Of a stretch of 64,000 bases of DNA, positions 30,801 to 42,363 are shown in pieces. Numbering within the stretch: position 1 is the stretch's first letter; the number at the start of each line of letters is the position of its first letter. The position numbers and the translations under genes were made by a program. Source of the stretch: Anoplopoma fimbria (taxonomy: Eukaryota > Chordata > Actinopteri > Perciformes > Anoplopomatidae); NCBI RefSeq assembly GCF_027596085.1, contig NC_072465.1, positions 5,206,102 to 5,270,101 of the forward strand, in the 5' to 3' direction. The notes beneath the pieces are model-generated. The model saw only the letters and a list, made by a program, of their open reading frames with translations, searched no databases and was not told where the DNA came from.

Positions 30801-32254
30801 GTATGTAGTATACAGCAGATAGACATTTCAAGACAACCCAATCTGGTTTTAACACTGTGTGATTTGATTCTTCACTGACAACAAGTTGGAGCTAATAGAT
30901 AAATGAAGACCCTAACGTGCCCCCGGAGGTGGCCCTCAGGGCAGAGGACGTATTAACAACAGTATACTCACAGCAATGCCCCAACCACCCAATTTCTCAA
31001 ACCCTGAGACTCCCTGTAGTGCTTTATAACGCTCTGAGATATCCAGGTCAGCCAGTCGCTACATTCACACTCCATACAAGCCCACAGCAGAGATAAGTGA
31101 AACATAAATCAGGGAAGCGAGAGAGGAATGGGCCCCTGGCGTAATGCAGAGGTGATTATGAACTCAAATGTGCACTCTTTTCAATAAAAACATGAAATAT
31201 GATCCGGCTTCAGGAGAGTTGTAGGACACTTACAAGCACATTAACAAGAGGTGCTCTCTGAGGTTAAGGCACGGTTACAAAACCAGTTCTAATGCAGTGT
31301 CAAGTATAAGGGCAACACGAAAGGTCAGTGACGGATCCAGCATGATATTATTCCTATGATGACCCTGTGACGACAAAAAAAAGAGGACATTTTATTTTTA
31401 AAGGCACACTGAATTGCATTCAAGCATTGAAGAATAGATTGAATTGATTTGATGTATTTTCAGAAGAAGCATCTCTGCTTTCCAATTAATGAACCTGGGA
31501 TTTATTGCTCTTTATGTGTAAAGAAAATTGGCTATTTGATTGATGAACTCTCAGAGCAGGCCCATGAGAATAATGATGGGGAAAGGTTTTACTGTTCAAA
31601 GCAGCTCTTAAAGTAAAAAATAAGAAGGTACACACTCAAAAATAGAGCTGAGCAGAGAGCCCAGTGAGAGGAGAACATTTTTATCCTGGATAGTACATTT
31701 GTTACAGATGCACCATAACACGTAATGGGTCTTTTTCAGACCTAGATGCATACTGTCTTATCCACAGTACATGTACAAATAAGCTTTGTTCAAAGTACAG
31801 AACTGGTAACATCTCAGCGTTACATAGAGGTAATGTTACTGTAATCATTTAGTAAGCACATTGATCAGAGCACCTTGATGGTGCAGGGGAACAAAGCAGT
31901 CATCCATCACCTTGGAGACATGAGGGTCAACCCCAGGCACCAGTGTTTATAGGTCGGCCACATCAAATACAATCAGTTGGTTGGAAATCAGGAAGGGATC
32001 ATGACCTGCGGTCGAAGCATTAACAACTCCTTCACCCTGCCCAGGCCAAGAAAAAGGGCATCGACACTTGATGATTATGCAAAACTGACCGAGTGTTGGA
32101 GGGTTGAACACACTGAGGCCAGTGCACGTTTCATTTGTAGTTTACATCAAAAAACTTCAAAGGAACGTCAGGAAATCCATCAGGCAGAGAAAGAAAAGTT
32201 AGGCTAGGCCCAATGCCAGTATTTTATTTAAATCCTTGCTTTCTGCAGTATCTG
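24891..32254. other. Long non-coding stretch, no exon or element called
   Basis: About 7.4 kb with balanced base composition and few simple repeats, unlike the AT-rich, repeat-laden suclg2 intron 1. Small features are an AAGAAT triplet run near 25301-25314 and G-runs near 30500. Compact segments such as 26400-26460 and 28030-28200 look like unique DNA with TAAT cores and would be natural targets for conservation analysis. Open frames (for example 25388-25723) carry no motif. Confidence 0.5.
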
Positions 32255-32345
32255 CATAGAACATGAATGGTATGGTTAAGGTTAGGAAATATTATGGTTC
32301 TGGCTAATAAGCTATGGTTTAGGTATGGTTCGGGTAAGACAACGA
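32255..32345 (+). repeat. Fragment of teleost repeat family E (ggttaggttt-type)
   Basis: ATGGTATGGTTAAGGTTAGG followed by ATTATGGTTCTGGC and TATGGTTTAGGTATGG. It resembles the larger copy at 49604-49990. Confidence 0.5.
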
Positions 32346-32539
32346 AAACACTTGGAGCAGGTTATTCAAACACTGCAGCTGCGGTTGATAAAACTGCAAA
32401 CGTTAATAGTCGGTTTGTTAGGGGATTGCAACTCATACATAAATTGCAAAGTACTTCCTCTAGAGCAGAATGGTTCAATATAAACATAGTTTCTAGAACT
32501 GAGGGACTGTACTTGGAAAAAGAATGAAATAATTTTTCA

Positions 32540-32720
32540 GCATTGCATAATGTGTCATGTTCTGTATAAAGGAACATTTTGGTCCTTGAGGTACATAATT
32601 GTACTTTAGAAGGTACAAATAGTAGGGTTACAAAATTGACTTGCATGAAAGGCTATGTAAATGGTTGCTCCAGCAACCGGCTTTTGTTCTCCAAAAGGTA
32701 CAATTTTACTGCACTATTTC
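32540..32720. repeat. Degenerate GGTACA-rich repeat
   Basis: Repeated GAGGTACATAATTGTACTTT, AAGGTACAAATAGTAGGG and AAAGGTACAATTTTACTG words, partly inverted relative to each other. I recognise the theme from a common teleost interspersed repeat with GGTACAAAT/ATTGTACC words. Boundaries are approximate. Confidence 0.5.
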
Positions 32721-35700
32721 TCTGAGAGTGTCTAATCCAATCCCTGATTCATATCAATGGACCCTTTGTGTTAAATAACTATGTCAGATTTGCCACCATA
32801 GAGAGATTTTCACAGCCTAGCGTACAATCTTATCCATGAGGCAGGGCGAGATGGTTGCTGATGTGTGCTCACAGAATCTCATCAGACACGCCGTTCCACC
32901 TCAGCTCGGCTCGTCTCTCTCCTTTAGCATTGCTCTGATTAGGCCTCTAAATTGGATCCCAGTGCGGTTCTATCATATTTATGTTGTTTTGTTTTTGTGC
33001 ACCCTCCCCTCACCCTCCCACTCACGCTCCCTCACTCCATCTGCCTTTGATTTTTCAGTTTTCTCTATTCATGTAAACTCAGCTTTAGTTACACCGTATG
33101 GCTGACATTTCAGTTGACTTTGCTATTGCAAGACAATGCCATGCAGTTCAGAAGGTGTGACAGGTGAACAAAATCTCTACCACTGTGTTAGATAATGTAG
33201 AGGAAATTTTAGCAGTGAGGTCCTGTGAAGCCAGTGAGGCCATAATTCTTACCTTATGATATTTTATCATGGCAAATGAATGAGATCCAAGTTACTTTAA
33301 TATATGATATAAAAAGTATGTCACTTGATCTTTAAGATCTGTAATTAATATACATCATAAAATGCATTTGAGGCAACTAAAAGAAGAAGCTATGGTAGTA
33401 AAACCTTTTAGAGCACAAAGAAGGGCCTGCAGGGTGTTGTCAAAATAAAAGCAGCACATAGCTCACTGTTTTTATTTCTATTTCGCTTCCATAGGCCACT
33501 TGTCTCATAGACTGCGACTAATGTGTTATCTTGGTATTCATAATTACTTAACAGCATAGTTGTTTGATGATTCTTTCCCAGGAACGATTTAGAAATAAAA
33601 CACAGCCAACACCCTAGTTTAGTTCAAACATTAATGCAAATACTGCCTAATATTCACCTGGTCCTTGTAGTTAGGAGTATTAGTATGTTTTTCATTCAAA
33701 AAAGAATGAAGAAATGGCAAAATGGCAAAACGATCTACCTTAATACACATTGTCAGTATTGAAATGATCCCCTGCTATGTGTAAACCCCCACACATCAAT
33801 ACACAACTTCCACAAATGGGAATGTTGGTGCTAAATCCAGCACTTAATGCCTTTATTTTGCCCCTCTATGCACAAAATCTCCCACGTACAGATATTTTAT
33901 TAAAGTTGCATTGTTTTGGGCAGCTGCCAATCCACAGCCCACTGCTCGGAGAGGCCGAGTAAAATATTTTTTTCGAGGAGGGAGAGCCTGGAGGTAGGTG
34001 ATGAGTGGGGTCACCAGCTGAACAAGCCAAGCGTGCTGTCGTGTTGCCCTCGCCTCCACCACTCTGCTCCCAATGCACGTTTCTCCTGCTTACAGTGCAC
34101 AGCGAATACACACAGGCACACATTCTTTAATATGTGAATCCAATAGGAACATGCAACTATGAGCACATATTCTCCCAAAAACAGCCATTTAAGAAATCCT
34201 CAGAGGTCGAAACCGAGAATTTTTACATTTATGTTTTGCATGAATTATAGATTATGCTATACTGTTTATGATATTATTGACATTGGTTTATTCACCAGAT
34301 TTAAGAGACAGCAAGAAAGCAACAATGCACTTTCTTTGACTGTATGCCTTAAGTTTGGTTTGAGTTTTTCAACCTTACTTCCTGTTGAGGCACTGAATAT
34401 AAAGATTGCATTGCTGGAGATTGCTAAACGTGGGTGAAACTTTATGAGGCAACAAATTGTGTGGCAGCATAAATGCATCCAAAGTGAATGGAAAGATTAA
34501 AATTTATTAGAACAGTTTAGGAGATTCGCTCTGGCAGCACAAGACGAGGGAAAGACTTCAGACATCTGCATGGGATTTAAAGCCGCTGGCTCTAAGCACC
34601 TCTTTGACTGTCTGGACTGCAACGCGCTTCCATTGATGTGCTGGTGGGGGGAAAAGGTCTTCTGCCTGAAGATGTTATGGATGAATTCTGACCAGCTTGT
34701 TCACATAAATCATCTGCGTCCTGTTCCCCTGCAGCAGGGCGATAAATAGATAGTGAAATGCAGCAGCGTCAGTTGGCAGCAACATGATTCTGCTTGTGTG
34801 GCTGTTAGCAGTTAAGTCCTCCCTCTCTGCAGGAAGAAAATAGCTTATTGCTTATGTCAGTTGAATGGCTTGTCCAACAACATTGCCTAAACCATGGGTT
34901 GTGAATCAGCTTGGACCAATGACTTTTCCTGGTTGAACGCAAGTAGAGATTTCCGGGAATTTCCGAGATGGGGAAAAAGTCGGAGGGGATCAAACCAGCG
35001 AGTCTTAACAATCAGTGGCAGCTGAATGGTGGTTCAATGATAGAACCTACCAGGAGCTCAAGAGGGAAAGTTATATGACTCGTCCTGCTACAAGCGATCC
35101 TCAGCAATACCAATGCCTGCTGGCCACCAGCATGATTTCTCTTAATCTCTCCAGTCTTATAAGAGTAAATCCTCACCAGAACAAAGCGGGTCGACCTGGA
35201 AAGCATGGCCTCACCATGGCCTCATATTGTTTAAACACACTGTTCAGTGTGAACCCTCTAAAAGGCCTGGAAGCCATTACTTTGTCACAAGACGAGCTGT
35301 AAAACCTCTTACCCCTCCTGCAGGGTTGTAAGGAGCACTTTGCTCAGTGAATTGTGTTTTTTCCTGTCTCAACATGCGTGTGACATCACATGTCAGCTAT
35401 TTTTGTCCACAAACACACCTGCTATGACGTCACCAAGCAGCAGCATGTCCACAATTGGCTTTTGTTAATAATGTGTACTTTTCCTTATCATTTGCCACCA
35501 TTCACTGCGCCCTCTCTACACACTTAAATACTTGTTCTATGAATAGAGTTAAAGAGCCAGTCCACAAAATGCAAACGTGAAGAGATCTTTATCCTTAATG
35601 AGGAGTGTGATGAAAAAAGTGTTCTGCAGTTCTGGAGGGAGGTTTCAAAGGTTTGGGGAAATAACCCTGTTGATGTCACAAGGGGTTATCCCTGGATTAA

Positions 35701-36439
35701 ATACTTAAATCTTTAGCATTTTTCCAGCACCCCCTCATACTAACATACTGCATATAATTTGTCCCCAGCCAAGCATTTACAAAACATTTAAAACATAAAG
35801 GTTTTAATTCAAACACCTGTTTCAGATAATTTTGATTTAAGGCCATTGTTTGTGATGCGGTGGTAACAGTAGACTTTCTGTAAGAAAATTCTGTGTTCAA
35901 TTACATACTATTAAATTCTTAAAATATTTTTTTATGCAAAATGTCCCTCCCATTCAACCCATTTATTATACCACAGATATGTAACAGCCATTCAGTGCAC
36001 AACATAAATAATGGGGCCTTTTGCATTTAAGGTAGAATATAATCTTGAACAGAAGCTGAAATGTAAACCTTACCAATTAATATCAAATTGATGATTGTGA
36101 TCTTAATTTACAAACATTTAAAACCACTTTGAGATAATACAATAATAAATTCCACCATAGCAGTGCTTTTAAAATTAAGATCCATGGGAGACCGCCTCAT
36201 ATTCAATGTTTTTTAATCATGTTTACAGAATTCCGGTGCAGAATTTTCCAGGTGTGTAATTTTAATTCTGTGGCTCTTCCAGGTCCTTAAGGGGAGCGTT
36301 CAACTCTGAGCAGAATCAATTTCATGTCTAATAAACACCTGCTGCAACATTTGATAAAAAGCCACATAGCTACACCTTTCTAAATAAAAGGCATTGCCTT
36401 TTTTCTGCTCTTATTCCGGATCCCATTCATTTACCTCAC
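32721..36439. other. Non-coding, no gene recognised
   Basis: No exon is recognised. The part at about 33830-34050 is compact, unique-looking sequence with TTATTAAAG and several G/C-rich words, a reasonable candidate for conserved non-coding DNA. Overlapping minus frames 33853-34123 have no known motif. Confidence 0.45.
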
Positions 36440-36834
36440 AGTTTAGTGTGTGTCGGCTGTTGGTCAGCCGCTGTAGAAACTGTACCTTCCTCCTCTCAGA
36501 GCACATTTCCTGCCTGTGACAGCTCCTCTCGGGGGACTGACACTCACTCTAGTCCGGTGGAGTGAGAGCAGACCCCGGAATACACTTCTCACACAGTAGC
36601 AAAGCAGACTCTGCACCGTGGCCAAAGAGACTAGTGCTTCACCTTTACTTGACCTTGTATGGACTAAGTTGCTCTCAGCAGGCAGCGCCCGGAAGCTGCT
36701 GCTGCTGCCGTCAAGAGAAGAAATACAGAGTGGGAGCCAGACCACAGCCATGGCAGCAGCGGCGCAGATAGAGACGATGAGACACACATCGGCTTGGGGA
36801 GGTTGAATGATATTACATGTTGGGCTCAGATACA
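36440..36834 (+). promoter_or_regulatory. CpG-richer patch, candidate promoter or 5' untranslated exon
   Basis: By eye this roughly 350-bp block has about 14 CpG sites, far more than its AT-rich flanks. It includes an ETS-like CCCGGAAG (about 36689-36696) and, on the plus strand, a well-placed ATG at 36750 (gccATGGc) that opens only an 18-codon frame before a stop. A donor-like ATACAG/gtgatg occurs at about 36834/36835. In tetrapods TAFA1 starts upstream of SUCLG2 in the opposite direction, so an untranslated first exon of a plus-strand gene is possible. No TAFA coding sequence is present. Confidence 0.3.
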
Positions 36835-39800
36835 GGTGATGGTCTGTTATAAATAACTAACTGATTAGAATACAGTGGTTGTTTAAGCACTGAGCTGTGC
36901 ATAAATGTAATGCGGTGGAATTAAAGGAGTCATTCACAGCCAGACCTCCCCAATATGAAACTGTACCCGACAGAATCAAAGAATTTCCCAAAGCTCAAAG
37001 GCTTTTATACTGTATTTTACAATGGAAATGCAGTTCTGTTGAAGAGTCTCTGCACGTCTTATGAATGCCCTTTTTGACTTTCAAAAGAAAGGGCTCCAGG
37101 CGAAGGTAATTCATGCCAGGGAAGAAAAGAAAAGAAACCTTTGTGTAGGCAGGAGTAACTATTCTGTGACTCACAGTCAGATTTCCACTCCTTGTCACAC
37201 ACATATACACACACACATACATACCCAAAGCCTTTTCTTCACTGAAGCACAAATCACTTATGAATTCTATGTTCCATAATTGCATCATAACTTGGCTTTC
37301 AGCATCCTTCTTGCAAAAGGTTGATTTAAAGGTTGCCAATCCACCGCGCAGCGCACATATTTATAATGAGATGCCCACCTGTTGAAACATTAATGCAGGA
37401 AGAACACGCAAAACTTCACGAGCCCTGAGCAGTCCTGCTGTAGGGTGGCAGGAGTGCCTGATACGCCTCTGACTCAGTGGCATCAACATACATTAGCAGT
37501 ACACAGAGATCATTGCCTGGATACATCTGCGGATATATTTTGTCACTAACAAGCTTCCTATGGAGAAGTAATGTGAAAGATTATGTGACAACATTAGAGG
37601 CATGTCCCTTTGACAGAATGCAAATACGTCATGTATGTCATTGCATGATTTAGTTTTCTTTGTGCTGTGCTTGGACCCTGTCTTTTATACTTTGAATGAG
37701 AGAAAGCTCCTCTCTGGCGTGGCCTTTTTTTTTAAGAGTAAATCTCTTCTTCTTGTGCCCGAGGTGTGGAACAGAGAATTGAAATGTTCAGCGAAAAAGG
37801 ATACAGAGGTGAAACATTGCGCAAGGTTGTAGTAGAGAGTCAGGATCCTCCAGGCGCTTGGTAATGTTCTGACCCCAATGTAAATCCATCAGTGCCATTT
37901 TGCTAATGAACTGATCTATGATTTACACTGTCAGTGGAGCTCGTTTCCTCCCGCCGCCGCCGCTCGCAAAGTGCTGACAGTGCCTCTCTGTATTCGGCAG
38001 ACCTTTTGTGTTATTGTGAGTAAGCTGATTTGTGTTATTCGTCTTAAATCCCTGATCCCGTCTGGTTGTCAGTTGATAACTTTGGGTCACTGCATACACA
38101 AGGAGACGAAATACTTTAGGGGAAAAAGTTTTATTACATAAAACCAATTACTGAGCCACTCTGGCTGCGTGGTGTTTGCATACAGATCTTGTGCTTATGT
38201 AATTTGTGATGCATAATCGAGATGCCTTATACAGCACATCTTTACAACAGTATCAAAAGATGTGTGTATAGCACCTTTTCAAACTTTTACATTATTATAG
38301 GTGTTGAATGAATGGCCATTAGTGCTTTAAACAAAACAGAATGCATATTTCTTTTACAATCTTTAACACTTCACGCAAAACAAATCCCTGCGATCTCCTT
38401 GGTCTCTGCTCATGTGATCACAAGGTGTGATGGGAAAAGGTAAGAACTGCGGGACATCTGTGGCATGAAGTGAACATCCTGAGGTTCTATGAGGCTTAAT
38501 GTTGAAGATGCGTGTTTCCTGCTGGGTGAAGCTCACTTCACACAACTTGGCACTTTTTCATGAGATGGGATTAACCAGTGGGGGAAAAAAAGGATCTTTA
38601 CCGAGATAAATCAAACAGTCCTCAGCAGCAACTCACAACATTTTAAATGAGAGCACCTCCATGCACACCATAGTATCAGGCATAGATTCATAACTTACAT
38701 GCCATCACAATGTTAACACGCCCTTAGCATGCACATCTCCAATCAAAGTTTGGACTGCCCATCAAATGAAATGTTTCTTAATGAGGAGAAAATAAATGTC
38801 TGTTTCAGCTCTTGTATTCAGACAGATCACAAAGTCAATTTTCATCTTTTGTTATTCAAGCAAATTTGGCCTCTGGACTGTTTGTACAAACTCTTTCAAA
38901 ATCCCATTGACATTTGAAAGAATAAATGAATGAATGAATGAATTATTTCATGTTAATTACAAAAACATTTAGAAGTCTTTTTTAAGTAATGTCTTGAGTC
39001 TGACTTTGCAAGTCTAGTTAAGAATGGTAGTTTTTTCTTTCTTTTTAAACAGCTCAATGTCATTGTTTATTTAATATTTTTGTTTTTAGCTACCAAAAAC
39101 CATGAGATATAACACAACCTGACAAAAAATGGCCGGAACAAGACGGGCTGGGGCTTGCTTGAAGCATGCTCATTTCAGTAGATATCTCTTTAACACAATA
39201 CATACATATTTCACACTAATGTTAATTAATTGTTTGAATGTTTTAAACTTAAATTCTGTCCAGATCTTACACATTGCCCCTTTAAGTTACAAATCAAAAG
39301 GATTTGTGCTCTCTCCTTTCCGGTATTAGAGCCCCCGTCTCTACATGTTTGTTTAAAAAATATTTTTAAATATACATTTTGGTGTGCAACTTCAATATAT
39401 TTTTGAATGGCAAGTACAAGCTCAGGGCCAATATCAATAATTCCAAATTCCCCACTCTCCCAAGGCAGAGAGAGAGAGAGATATTTGTATGTTTCCACAT
39501 GATATTGTCAGAAACACTGTGATGAACGTTAATGATGTGTGCCTGGTCTTCCCACAACACTATCAATTATTTTGAGGCTGTGGGTGGCGAGGTCATGGTG
39601 TGAAATGGCACTTCTCCAGATCGTATGAGTGATTTCCCCTAATAGACAGACTGACAACGCTTTGATTTGTAATATACTATATGTGTGTGTGTGTGTTGCT
39701 GTGGCGATTTGCATAACCCAGACAGACGAATCAGTGACGGGGGAACGAGGGAATCCTAACTAAATTTGGAGATAATAGCAGATGCTCTACTGTCTGCCGA

Positions 39801-41796
39801 ACGCCTCCGAGGAGACCTGTCTAGGAGGTTGGGAGTCGGGTCTGGGTGAGTGTTGAGACACGGCGTATGATTGCATGTCTTTTTCGTTTCGTGATGGTGA
39901 GTCAGCTGGCTATTCTCACCTACGCGGCGGCCTGCTGTCCTGTCTATTCCAACCTCTGTGCACCTCCGGCTGCGGCACCATCATGTCAACCTTGAAACAC
40001 TCGCAGCCAGACGCAGCCAGACACAGCCAGACACGGCTCCATGTTGCTCGTCAGAGAGCCTAAGGGATAAATGGTCCTGAGTGTTGACAAAATGGCTGTA
40101 ATTTTATGAAGAGGGAGAGGAGCTGTGTCTCTTTATTTACTAACCTGATTACAGACCTTTTCCTTGCCTGTGTGAGCTCACAGTGTAATCTAAAAGCAAC
40201 ACCTGGACCACTAGGCAATGCAAAAGACGGCATGCCAAAGTACTGGCTCTCCAGAAAGGAATTAATGTGGGCTATTCAGGTCTGTCCTGACCTTGGGGAG
40301 ATGTGCATACTGGTTTTTGCTCTCGGAGAAACAAGCTGAATACAGTGTTTTATTACAGAGTCACTGTGAAATGTGTAATGTATGTTAATCCATCTGGGAA
40401 CGGTAGAAGGGGAGCCAGGTTCTGAAGGGACAAAATGATGGTGTAAAGAGAGAAGGAGATAGGGAAGAGGAGGTGGAGGTGGGCAGAAAAGGCGAGGAAA
40501 CTGGTTCAAATGGGACGGTGAAGAAGACCATTCGAGGGAGAAAAAGACACTGAGGAAATGAGGGGCGACAGGCACAGGTAAGATGCAGGCCGACAGTTAC
40601 AGCCAACAGAGGGAACAGATAGATAGATGGATATAAAGACAAGTTCACATTCAGACTGCAGCTGGAAAGCTCCTGGATTCAGATTTTTGTCACATGTCAA
40701 ATGTAGCACAGATTTGTACTTTTCTAGTCAATGTGATGCAAAGAGTCGCATCTCATCTTTTTCTTTTTTCTGGTGTGAACCTGTGGACCACAGAAAACCA
40801 GGCTCTAATGCATCTGGCATGCAATTTGACAGTGCTGCCATGACGATAAGAAAAGTATATAATTCATCTGATAGCTGATATTTCCATGCCTGCTTGGCTG
40901 AGCTAGGGCTAAAGCAAGATATGTATCTAATAAATAGCACATTCATACCACAATATGAAAAGCTGCACTCATAAGCAATACTGATATCAGTACAAAGGGG
41001 CATTTTGTTGCTACAGGCCCGCTCAATCAATTTATTGCAGGGGTGCTCAAGTTTGACATGCAGATTAGTGCTGTTGACGAATAGCTAGCTGTCTTGATAG
41101 TGCTGACCTCTGAGGAAACAGAGGGCCAGAGAGTCCAAAATGGAGGATGCTGTTGTAGCAAATAAGCTTTGTTGCAGCATCCGATTCCCGCTCATCAACA
41201 TAAACTGTGACTGAGCTAACTAGCATGGCTGGCTAGTGTGTTAGGTTTAGATTTTTTAGCATTGTATCCCACCTGAATCCAGCATCCGATTCACTTGTTT
41301 ATTTTGAATCTTTTCAAACCTGTTGTGATGAAACTTTAAACGTTGCTAAAATGTAAAAAAAACAAAAAAAAACAACTGAAAAAATCTTTTCAGTTGAAAT
41401 CTGTTTCAATCCCCTTTCTCTCACCTTTTTTGGGGGAAATAAGGTAAAATAAATAAGGATTGAAACACCATTTAAAACTTTGACACAAGATTTGTTTTGC
41501 AGAGATCACACAAACTCGACAGGAGCAAGGTTGAATTTTCTTTTTTTCATCAAGTCATTCCTGGCATGAAGGTTAGTTTGCGATAACTGATATTATATGA
41601 TTTTCATTTTAACCGATGAAAGTGACGATTGGCTCCGACAAAAAACGAGAAGCTGCTGTAATTTTTGGCACAATGATCACCGTTTATGTGAGTGATTCTA
41701 CTATCCTACTTTTATCAATACTATTGGTCCTGTACCTTATTGATAGTCTTCTCTGCTCTTTTTTTTTCTAGAGCAACAATATTTACAGTGAAGTCA
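36835..41796. other. Non-coding, only small simple repeats
   Basis: Holds (ATGA)n at 38921-38944, a possible diverged teleost repeat around 39110-39290 (ending cttacacattgcccctttaa), a short (GT)n at about 39683-39696, a purine-rich strand at about 40430-40570, and (GATA)n at 40617-40630. No coding exon recognised. Confidence 0.5.
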
Positions 41797-41831
41797 GTCA
41801 ATATATAAACTTTTTTAGTTTATATATTGAC
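41797..41831. repeat. Perfect inverted repeat, 15-bp stem with 5-nt loop
   Basis: GTCAATATATAAACT, then TTTTT, then AGTTTATATATTGAC. The arms are exact reverse complements. It may be the relic of two abutting transposon ends or a cruciform-prone AT hairpin. It is not embedded in a recognised element. Confidence 0.95.
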
Positions 41832-42097
41832 TTTGCTGGTGATAACATCATATCTCTGGGAACAAATCTTAATTCTAAATAAAATTTGTGACATTCAAGG
41901 TTCTCTATATGGGATTCAGAGCATTAAAATGGCAGCAAACAAGTATTTGTTGTGTAAAGATACAGTGTAGTAATGCCTAGTGGAGCAAAGAATGGATTTG
42001 CTCTCCCTCTGTGTGTGTTGTAATCAAAGCTTCACTGTACTTTGTTTACATACCGTGCCCCACTGGCTTGCCGCTATGAAATGTGCTCATATGGCTG

Positions 42098-42174
42098 TTA
42101 CAGCTGCTAGCACTGTTAGCTCTGCCAGCACCGCTGTTTGCACTGTTAGCGCTGTTTGCACTGTAAGCTGCAAG
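42098..42174. repeat. Degenerate tandem repeat of GCACTGTTAGC units
   Basis: Imperfect units of about 15-18 bp such as GCACTGTTAGCGCTGTTT repeat four or five times. On the minus strand this gives a periodic Ala-Asn-Ser peptide, which is a by-product. Confidence 0.7.
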
Positions 42175-42341
42175 CAACCGGTTCATCTTCATGTTGGCCC
42201 TTTCACTACTGCCTACCATCCTACTTCTGGTATCCTCGCTGGGACAACACCAGTATTTGAACTCTGCCTGCATTTTGCAGTTTTGTTACTTTGTGAATCT
42301 ACTTTGCATCGCTGTTGTAGTGACAAAATCTCTTAACAGAG

Positions 42342-42363
42342 AGACAGACAGACAGACAGACAT
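42342..42363. repeat. (GACA)n microsatellite, five units
   Basis: Perfect short tetranucleotide tract. Confidence 0.95.
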
